In this document: positions 14,023-19,090 of the stretch, in pieces
How positions within the stretch are numbered: the stretch's first letter is position 1
How the letters are laid out: each line of letters opens with the position of its first letter
Assembly: GCA_003509305.1 (NCBI GenBank)
Contig: DOMU01000177.1
Location: forward strand, 1 to 19,090
Source of the DNA: Desulfobulbaceae bacterium
GTDB taxonomy: Bacteria; Desulfobacterota; Desulfobulbia; Desulfobulbales; Desulfocapsaceae
Direction of reading: 5' to 3'
DNA length: 19,090 bases
The notes under the pieces: generated by a model
The model's database searches: none
What the model saw: the letters and a program-made list of their open reading frames with translations, nothing else
Told to the model about the DNA's origin: nothing
Made by a program: the position numbers and the translations under genes

Positions 14023-14196
14023 ATGAAAATACTGAATGTATACCGCAGCAAACCGGATGAAACGGTACAGAAGCTGGTCGAAATCGTCAGTCGTGACCGC
14101 GAGGCTGATTCTTTCGCCCTCTACGAGGAAAAACCAGATTACGACCAACTGGTCGATAAAATCTTCGCCGCCGACCAGACCATCTGCTGGTGGTAA
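14023..14196 (+). CDS. 57-residue protein, possible short DsrH/TusB-like subunit
   Basis: Starts at the ATG at 14023, preceded by AGAGGGA at a good distance; an alternative ATG at 14008 overlaps the previous stop codon as ATGA. The protein begins MKILNVYRSKPDE, keeps a hydrophobic and acidic middle, and ends ICWW. A short chain ending in tryptophan after a cysteine recalls DsrH/TusB, which is about 95 residues in E. coli and also ends in Trp. The family call is weak. It closes the four-gene run and is convergent with the serine hydrolase gene 12 bp away. Confidence 0.55.
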   Translation: MKILNVYRSKPDETVQKLVEIVSRDREADSFALYEEKPDYDQLVDKIFAADQTICWW

Positions 14197-14208
14197 GGCG
14201 CGTCACGT

Positions 14209-15291
14209 TCAGGGACGGCTTGCGGGCCGTCCCTCGAATCTCCGCATCACACAGTCGTAGATCGCCCGCCGGAAGCAATTCAGTGGCCTCCTGTCCCAGC
14301 TATAGATCGTTCGATTGGTCAAGAGCACAACACTGATCCGCCGCCCCAGATCAATCCAGAACGAGGTGCCGGTAAAGCCAAGATGGCCGACACTGGGCAC
14401 TCTAAAATACTGGCCGCTGGCCGAATCCGGCCCGGACGGGCTGTCGAAACCCAGGCACCAGCTCGTGCCGGACACTGGCTTACACATATTTCGCAAGACC
14501 TCCGCCTCGCGGCCTGTATCATGCCACAGGGCGAGCAGCCAGTCGCAGGCGGCCATGACGCCCGTAAGTGTGCCGAACAATCCGGCGTGTCCGGCAATAC
14601 CGCCCAATGAGCGGCAGTTGTCATCGTGGACGGTACCGGCAAGAATTTGCTGGCTCCACGGACAGATGCCGCTTTCCGCGAACGTCGGGTGTTTATCTTG
14701 AGCCGGAAAAAAAAGGCTGTTTTCAATACCAATCTTCTCGGCAACCGCCCGCCGCCAATAGGCGTCGAGGCTTTCGCCGGTCAAACGCTCGACAATAAAT
14801 CCGAGCAGCATAAATCCTAAATCGCTGTAGATATGGTTCCGACCGGCGGCGCAAACTGGTGCTTCCATTGAAATCATACGTAGTAAAGCGGCCTTACGCA
14901 CGGCCTGCGGCAGTGCCAGCAACTGGTTAAAATAGGGTCGGTGCGCCGGCAGGCCGGAGCAATGGTTCAGCAGTTGAGCGATACGGATTTCCCGCCAGGC
15001 TGGATGCGCCGCCGCCAGCATATCCGGAAAAATCTCCGCCAGCCGATCGGAGAATGTCAATTTACCCTGGCATACAAGTTCGTGTACAGACAGGGTGGTG
15101 ACAAGAGGCTTGGTCAGCGAGGCTAGGTCGAAGACCGTAGCGGCATCCACCGCTTCGGCGTGAAAAGATGACGGCTGGCCGAGATAAATTTGCTGGCTGT
15201 GCCGCTGTTCGCCGTCTGGCCACGACAGGCCGAGCGCCAGCGCCGAGCTGATTTTCGCGCGGGCGAAGATGGCGGCGATTTCCTCGTTCAT
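14209..15291 (-). CDS. Serine hydrolase, class C beta-lactamase / penicillin-binding fold
   Basis: A 360-residue protein with the three active-site elements of this fold: Ser58-Leu-Thr-Lys61 in ASLTKP, Tyr155-Ser-Asp157 in IYSDLG, and His303-Leu-Gly305 in GHLGFTGT, the KTG-like element. A GGIAGHAGLFG stretch (230-240) is typical of cell-wall-related members such as the AmiE (YbbE) group. No signal peptide is evident, which suggests cytoplasmic action, perhaps on muropeptides or an ester. This is inference. Its ATG overlaps the queE stop as ATGA, so it is translationally coupled to the queuosine genes despite no known link. A drug-resistance role is not indicated. Confidence 0.82.
   Translation of the reverse strand: MNEEIAAIFARAKISSALALGLSWPDGEQRHSQQIYLGQPSSFHAEAVDAATVFDLASLTKPLVTTLSVHELVCQGKLTFSDRLAEIFPDMLAAAHPAWREIRIAQLLNHCSGLPAHRPYFNQLLALPQAVRKAALLRMISMEAPVCAAGRNHIYSDLGFMLLGFIVERLTGESLDAYWRRAVAEKIGIENSLFFPAQDKHPTFAESGICPWSQQILAGTVHDDNCRSLGGIAGHAGLFGTLTGVMAACDWLLALWHDTGREAEVLRNMCKPVSGTSWCLGFDSPSGPDSASGQYFRVPSVGHLGFTGTSFWIDLGRRISVVLLTNRTIYSWDRRPLNCFRRAIYDCVMRRFEGRPASRP
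14211..14234. terminator. 9-bp hairpin at the convergent gene ends
   Basis: AGGGACGGC (14211-14219) pairs perfectly with GCCGTCCCT (14226-14234) around a 6-base loop. It lies 15 bases past the small + strand gene's stop and inside the last codons of the serine hydrolase gene on the - strand. No T-run follows on either side, so termination efficiency is uncertain. Confidence 0.5.
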
Positions 15292-15956
15292 TTACCCCGC
15301 TCCGCTTCCGGCCAGATCAGCCGGTGCAGTTGTGGCCATAAACGGACCGCGACACCATCATTCAGCATCCATGCCGCCAGATCCGCTAAAGACAGGCGGC
15401 CTGAAACTGGGGAAAAATAGACAGGCGTTGCTGTCGGCAGCGGGTGCGTGCGCAGAAAATCCCGGGCGAACTGGTAATCTTCCCACGATGACAGTACAAA
15501 TTTCACTTCGGCAAAAGCGTGCTCGCGGTTGCGGTAGGCGATCTCCATGAGGTTTTCCTCGCACAAAACAGCATTGCCGCTGCCGGGGCATTTGACATCA
15601 AGGATGATATGGACGTCATCCGGCACCGCCGCAACAGGCAAGGAGCCGTTGGTTTCGAGCAGCACGGTGCGGCCTTGCGCCACAAGCGCCGCCAGGAGCG
15701 ATACGGTTGCCGCCTGCATCAGTGGTTCGCCGCCGGTGATTTCAACAATCGCGTCAGGGTATTTGCCGGCTTCGGCCAAAAGCGCGGCAATCGACATGGC
15801 CCGGCCCGGTTCCTCGAAACTATAGCGGCTGTCACAATAGGAACAGCGCAGATTGCAGCCAGCCAGCCGGAAAAACAAACAGGGCAAACCGGCAAAACTC
15901 GATTCGCCCTGGATCGAATAAAAGATTTCGCAGACGGCCAGCTCAGTCTTCACCAT
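15288..15956 (-). CDS. queE: 7-carboxy-7-deazaguanine synthase
   Basis: Radical SAM enzyme that converts 6-carboxytetrahydropterin to 7-carboxy-7-deazaguanine, the ring-contraction step of the queuosine pathway. The 222-residue protein has the cluster-binding Cys34-x3-Cys38-x2-Cys41 in GCNLRCSYCD, preceded by the QGES motif (16-19) that binds substrate. The SAM-contacting ITGGEP motif follows. Length and motif order fit bacterial QueE. Its start overlaps the 3' end of queD by 14 bp and its stop overlaps the serine hydrolase start, so translation of the three is coupled. QueC and QueF are not in the window. Confidence 0.93.
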   Translation of the reverse strand: MVKTELAVCEIFYSIQGESSFAGLPCLFFRLAGCNLRCSYCDSRYSFEEPGRAMSIAALLAEAGKYPDAIVEITGGEPLMQAATVSLLAALVAQGRTVLLETNGSLPVAAVPDDVHIILDVKCPGSGNAVLCEENLMEIAYRNREHAFAEVKFVLSSWEDYQFARDFLRTHPLPTATPVYFSPVSGRLSLADLAAWMLNDGVAVRLWPQLHRLIWPEAERGK

Positions 15957-16317
15957 AGTAAATCAGGCTCGACGTTTCCGTTTCGGAGACGCCGACGGAG
16001 TAGAGGCGGTAACGGTCGGAGGCCAGCTTCGGCAGCAGATTGTCGTAAATGTACTTGGCAATATGTTCAGAAGACGGGTTGACCGCCTGAAAAGCCGGGT
16101 GCTCGTTGAGGTCGCGGTGATCAACGGTATCAACCACTTCGTTGACATATTTTTTTAGCAGTTTGAAGTCGATGCCCATGCCGAGCTGATCAAGCCCTGT
16201 GGCCCGCACCGTCACCACCACCTTCCAGTTGTGGCCATGAGGATGTTCGCAGTCGCCGGGATAATTTCGCAGATGATGAGCGCCGGCGAAATGCGTGGTC
16301 ACAAAAATATCATACAT
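15943..16317 (-). CDS. queD: 6-carboxy-5,6,7,8-tetrahydropterin synthase
   Basis: Zinc enzyme of the pterin synthase fold that turns dihydroneopterin triphosphate into 6-carboxytetrahydropterin, the substrate of QueE. At 124 residues it has normal length. Zinc ligands are a His in AGAHHL (His14), His27 and His29 in CEHPHGHNW, with Cys23 the probable catalytic cysteine. The VDHRDLNE stretch (65-72) and the NPSSEH motif (80-85) also fit. The gene sits just before queE, its pathway partner. The ribosome site AAGGTG precedes the ATG closely. A terminator-like hairpin lies immediately upstream, so it is probably transcribed partly apart from dfx. Confidence 0.93.
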   Translation of the reverse strand: MYDIFVTTHFAGAHHLRNYPGDCEHPHGHNWKVVVTVRATGLDQLGMGIDFKLLKKYVNEVVDTVDHRDLNEHPAFQAVNPSSEHIAKYIYDNLLPKLASDRYRLYSVGVSETETSSLIYYGED

Positions 16318-16330
16318 TTTGACACCTTAA

Positions 16331-16379
16331 AAAGATACCCGGCCAGGCCGATCGCGATGGGTGCGAGGGCCAGGCCGGG
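16331..16379 (-). terminator. Terminator-like hairpin between dfx and queD
   Basis: The arms at 16338-16349 and 16368-16379 pair over 12 positions with one internal mismatch. On the minus strand the hairpin is followed by TATCTTTTTAA. It lies 23 bases past the dfx stop and ends just before the queD ribosome site. It should stop most dfx transcripts, with some readthrough into queDE. Confidence 0.6.
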
Positions 16380-16401
16380 CGGAGAGAAAGCCAGTCCTCT
16401 T

Positions 16402-16776
16402 TTATTTTTTCCACAGGCCATGCAAATTGCAGTATTCACGGGCACTGACGTTTTCGTCGGCCACCGCGAAGAAGGCGCAGGGTTTATCACCCGGTTTGAG
16501 ATAGGTGCGATAGACGCTGGTCGCGGTTAAAAGCTCGATCCATTCAATATAATGCTCGGCCAACATCGGATGATCGACGGCGCCAACATTGACCAGCCAG
16601 CCACCGTCTTTTCTGGTCAGCACCGGCACATGTTTTTCCACGGCGGCATCGGTGGTGTTTTCGTTCAGCCTCACCATCGGTTGACCACAGCAGGTCATGT
16701 CGCCGGCGCTCTGATTGACGGCTTCCACCATGTTACCGCAGACATTGCATTTGTATATCGCCAGTTTTTCCGCCAT
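16402..16776 (-). CDS. dfx: Desulfoferrodoxin (superoxide reductase)
   Basis: Reduces superoxide to hydrogen peroxide without making oxygen, a defence typical of anaerobes. The 124-residue protein is the two-iron type. Its N-terminal desulforedoxin domain has Cys10, Cys13, Cys29 and Cys30 as ligands of the Fe(Cys)4 centre. The superoxide reductase domain has His49, His69, His75, His119 and Cys116 for the active Fe(His)4Cys centre, with Glu47 and Lys48 in the EKHVP loop. Residue numbers match the well-studied Desulfovibrio enzyme. GGAGG precedes the ATG. Its presence is the strongest sign here that the host avoids oxygen. Confidence 0.95.
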   Translation of the reverse strand: MAEKLAIYKCNVCGNMVEAVNQSAGDMTCCGQPMVRLNENTTDAAVEKHVPVLTRKDGGWLVNVGAVDHPMLAEHYIEWIELLTATSVYRTYLKPGDKPCAFFAVADENVSAREYCNLHGLWKK

Positions 16777-16809
16777 ATGAAATCCTCCAAACCGCTAGGG
16801 TTAAAAGTT

Positions 16810-16854
16810 TTCATCGGGAGAAAGGCCCAAAATTCCACAGTCCGTCCCGATGAA
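16810..16854. repeat. 10-bp perfect inverted repeat in the dfx / AI-2E divergent region
   Basis: TTCATCGGGA (16810-16819) and TCCCGATGAA (16845-16854) are exact reverse complements with a 25-base spacer. They lie 34-78 bases upstream of dfx, in or near its promoter. They could be an operator or an RNA structure. The rest of the 267-bp gap to the next gene shows only further GC-rich short repeats and no gene. Confidence 0.45.
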
Positions 16855-17043
16855 CCTGGCGCCGCCGCAGTCCCCTGCCAGCGGCGTCGGTTCAGTACCA
16901 TTGGCAACATCGCCGGCTTTGTCAAGAGCTTTTGCCGTAGGGGCGGATATTGAAATGCACCCCGATCACGGCGGTCTGCGGGGCGAATCCATACCGCTTT
17001 TTTACTGGAGAAAAGGACGGCCGCCATCTACAATGACGCGATC

Positions 17044-18180
17044 ATGAAAGTAGAAACCCTGCACAAAATCATCCTGCTGCTGCTGGTTCTGGTCATTTCC
17101 GCCCTTTTCCTCGGCATGATTCGTCAGTTTCTCATGCCGCTGTTTATGGCTGGGCTGTTTTCGGCGATTTTCAGCGCGCCGCATCACTGGCTCAGCGAGC
17201 GACTGGGCGGACGCCGTAATCTGGCAGCACTCTTGGTGGTGCTGGCCATCGTCGTCTTGTTGTTGGCGCCAATTGGTCTCTTGATCGGCCTGGTTGTCGC
17301 CCAAGCCATTCATGTCAGTCAATCGGTGACACCTTGGGTGCAGACATTTCTCCAGGAGCCGACCACGATCACCAAATATCTGCAAAGCCTGCCCCATTAC
17401 GAACAGATTTTGCCCTACCGCGATATTATCGTTACCAAAGCCGGTGAACTGGTCGGCGTTATCTCCACCTTCCTAATTGATTCACTGTCGTCCGTGACCA
17501 AGATGACGCTCAACGCCATCGTCGGCTCGGTTTTGATGCTCTACATCATGTTCTATTTCCTGAATATGGGTGATGTGCTGTTGAAGCGCATTCTTTATTT
17601 GCTGCCGCTCGAAGACGATGACGAGCTGCTGATTCTCCACCGCTTCACCTCGGTGACGAGAGCGACGATCAAAGGGACGGTGATCATCGGCGTCTTACAG
17701 GGGACGCTGTGTGGCGTGGCCTTTGCCCTGGCCGGTATTCAGGGGCCGGTCTTCTGGGGGGCGGTGATGGCCGTCCTGTCGATCATCCCGGCCTTCGGCA
17801 CGGCCCTGGTCTGGGTTCCGGCCTTAATTATTCTCGCTTTGCTCGGCGATATTGCCGGCGTTATTATCCTGGCTATAATTTGCGGTGGCGTCGCTGGTAA
17901 CCTCGATAACGTCCTGCGTCCGCGCTTGGTCGGCAAGGACACGGCCATGCATGACCTGTTCGTGCTGTTCGGCACCTTAGGCGGCATCGCCATGTTCGGT
18001 ATTCTTGGGATTATTGTCGGCCCGATTATCGCCGCTTTGTTCATCACCATCTGGGAAATCTACGGCAAGGTTTTTCACGACTACCTGCCGGAGGTGAAAG
18101 CCGTGCTGCTGACCCATCGCCAATGTCCGGGAGATGGCGGCGAGAATGAACAGCCTGCCAACGAAGAGCCTGAATCATGA
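17044..18180 (+). CDS. AI-2E family transporter
   Basis: A 378-residue inner-membrane protein of the AI-2E (PF01594-type) family. Two hydrophobic segments lie at the N-terminus (about 8-45), another near 60-90, a longer soluble stretch near 90-150, and several more to about 345. The signature GNLDNVLRPRLVGKD, near residue 285-300, is clear. Members have been linked to autoinducer-2 export or to Na+/H+ antiport, and most remain untested, so no substrate is assigned. The ATG lacks a good ribosome site, with GGAGAAAAGGA 27 or more bases upstream. Its stop overlaps the next start (ATGA), so the two are co-translated. Confidence 0.87.
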   Translation: MKVETLHKIILLLLVLVISALFLGMIRQFLMPLFMAGLFSAIFSAPHHWLSERLGGRRNLAALLVVLAIVVLLLAPIGLLIGLVVAQAIHVSQSVTPWVQTFLQEPTTITKYLQSLPHYEQILPYRDIIVTKAGELVGVISTFLIDSLSSVTKMTLNAIVGSVLMLYIMFYFLNMGDVLLKRILYLLPLEDDDELLILHRFTSVTRATIKGTVIIGVLQGTLCGVAFALAGIQGPVFWGAVMAVLSIIPAFGTALVWVPALIILALLGDIAGVIILAIICGGVAGNLDNVLRPRLVGKDTAMHDLFVLFGTLGGIAMFGILGIIVGPIIAALFITIWEIYGKVFHDYLPEVKAVLLTHRQCPGDGGENEQPANEEPES

Positions 18181-19004
18181 ACCGCATGTTTTTCATTGTC
18201 ACCGTCATTTGCCTGCTTGCCAGCAATGCCCTGGCTGTCGGTGAGCCGCTTGATATCTATTTCGTCGATGTCGGCCACGGCAACGCCACACTTTTTTATC
18301 AGCCCGGCCAATGCGCCATGCTGGTTGATGCCGGACCTGCCGAGCAGGGGGAAAACCTGCGTGCGCTTTTGGAAAGAAATAAAATAAAGACGCTGGATTA
18401 CATGGTGGTTACCTCGCCAGCCCCTGAGTACTATTTTGGCCTGAACATTATTTTATCGGATGTCGCGATCAAAGAACTTTCGGATAATGGCGATCCGGGC
18501 CGTGATAGCGACGGTTTCTCCGAGTACCGGCAGTTGCAGGAACGTATCCCCTATTCCGTGGTGGCGGCGGGTGATTCCTGGCAATGTGGAGATGTCAAGG
18601 TCAAGGTGCTGAATCCGCCGGTGGACATCGAGGATTCGCCGGACAAGCGGTCGCGCTCACTGGCGCTGATGATCGGCTTTAGCCGCTTCAAGATGCTGAT
18701 GATGAATGATCTGGCCGGGCGCGGCGAACGTGAGCTGCTCGAACGGCAGGCCGACCTGCAAGCCATGGTTTTGACCGTCGGTAATCATGGCGCCGGTGAC
18801 AGTACCTCTGGTCAGTTGCTGGCGCGGGTACGCCCACGGATGGCGGTCATTAGCGCCGGGCGCGATCGCCGGTTGGGTTTTCCCGCCGACAGCGTTGTTC
18901 GCCGTATTGAAGAAGCGGGTGTCCATCTTTATACCACCAGCCAGAGCGGCACCGTTCATCTGAGGGTGCAGCCCAATGGCGGCGCCCGCCTGCTGCGGCA
19001 GTAA
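18177..19004 (+). CDS. Exported ComEC-like metallo-beta-lactamase-fold protein lacking metal ligands
   Basis: The 275-residue protein opens with a signal peptide (about 1-20, ending SNALA), so it is probably exported or membrane-anchored. It then follows the ComEC/Rec2 C-terminal domain order: YFVDVGHGNATLF (28-40), LVDAGPA (49-55), and late GNHGAGDST (202-210), AVISAG and a YTTSQSGTVHLRV strand. The first metal motif, normally THPHADHIGG, reads TSPAPEYYFG (79-88), so three His and the Asp are replaced, and the HHGS element reads NHGA. Nuclease or hydrolase activity is therefore unlikely; a binding or structural role is inferred. Its start overlaps the AI-2E family gene stop by 4 bp. Confidence 0.78.
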   Translation: MNRMFFIVTVICLLASNALAVGEPLDIYFVDVGHGNATLFYQPGQCAMLVDAGPAEQGENLRALLERNKIKTLDYMVVTSPAPEYYFGLNIILSDVAIKELSDNGDPGRDSDGFSEYRQLQERIPYSVVAAGDSWQCGDVKVKVLNPPVDIEDSPDKRSRSLALMIGFSRFKMLMMNDLAGRGERELLERQADLQAMVLTVGNHGAGDSTSGQLLARVRPRMAVISAGRDRRLGFPADSVVRRIEEAGVHLYTTSQSGTVHLRVQPNGGARLLRQ

Positions 19005-19017
19005 TGAAAGGAGTTTT

Positions 19018-19090
19018 ATGAAAAAAGTACTTGTCACCGGCGCCGCCGGTTTTATCGGCGCCCATCTTTGCCAGCGTCTGCGAGCCAGTG
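19018..19090 (+). CDS. NAD-dependent epimerase/dehydratase, 3' truncated by the window end
   Basis: The first 24 codons start at an ATG with AAAGGAG just upstream, 13 bp after the previous stop. The protein begins with a beta strand and then TGAAGFIG (7-14), the GxxGxxG nucleotide loop of extended short-chain sugar epimerases. Which sugar nucleotide it uses cannot be seen. It is probably in the same transcript as the two genes before it. Confidence 0.8.
   Translation, partial: MKKVLVTGAAGFIGAHLCQRLRAS

Noticed and set aside
16318..16401. preQ1 riboswitch before queD
   Set aside because: The characteristic C-rich loop and A-rich tail pairing was not seen; the region is better explained by a terminator hairpin.

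Overview
The window reads as chromosomal DNA from an anaerobic or oxygen-sensitive proteobacterium, most likely of the Desulfobacterota/Desulfuromonadota kind. This is an inference from four things seen here: a two-iron desulfoferrodoxin, a DsrE/TusA-like sulfur-relay cluster, a sigma-54 activator of the GAF-AAA-Fis type, and heavy investment in CoA-linked carboxylate catabolism. No rRNA, tRNA, CRISPR array, transposase or phage gene was seen.

Layout. Positions 1-651 (+) hold the 3' part of a flavodoxin-like/iron-sulfur flavoprotein gene. Positions 728-2779 (-) hold a two-gene unit, a canonical acetyl-CoA acetyltransferase followed by a canonical 3-hydroxybutyryl-CoA dehydrogenase. Positions 3145-4695 (-) encode a sigma-54-dependent activator. 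It is divergent from a catabolic gene run at 5005-12833 (+): CaiB-like class III CoA-transferase, divergent 3-hydroxyacyl-CoA dehydrogenase, enoyl-CoA hydratase, SCP2-like thiolase, OFA-family MFS transporter and a long acyl-CoA dehydrogenase. The divergent promoter region holds a perfect 17-bp inverted repeat (4701-4749) and a near-consensus sigma-54 promoter (4823-4838), spaced as an enhancer and promoter should be. Together these encode every step needed to import, CoA-activate, dehydrogenate, hydrate, oxidise and thiolytically cleave a carboxylic acid. The canonical thiolase/dehydrogenase pair would finish the C4 end. The substrate cannot be read from the sequence.

Positions 13095-14196 (+) hold four small genes: a TusA-like protein, two DsrE/DsrF-like proteins and a 57-residue protein resembling a short DsrH/TusB. 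They look like a persulfide-relay mini-operon. Positions 14209-16776 (-) hold desulfoferrodoxin (dfx), queD, queE and a class-C beta-lactamase-fold serine hydrolase. The last three overlap; a terminator-like hairpin separates dfx from queD. Positions 17044-19004 (+) hold an AI-2E family membrane protein, overlapped by an exported ComEC-like metallo-beta-lactamase-fold protein whose metal ligands are missing. The first 24 codons of an NAD-dependent epimerase begin at 19018.

The observations most worth following are the self-contained sigma-54 catabolic regulon with two active-site-divergent enzymes, the apparently metal-less ComEC-like protein, and the sulfur-relay cluster.
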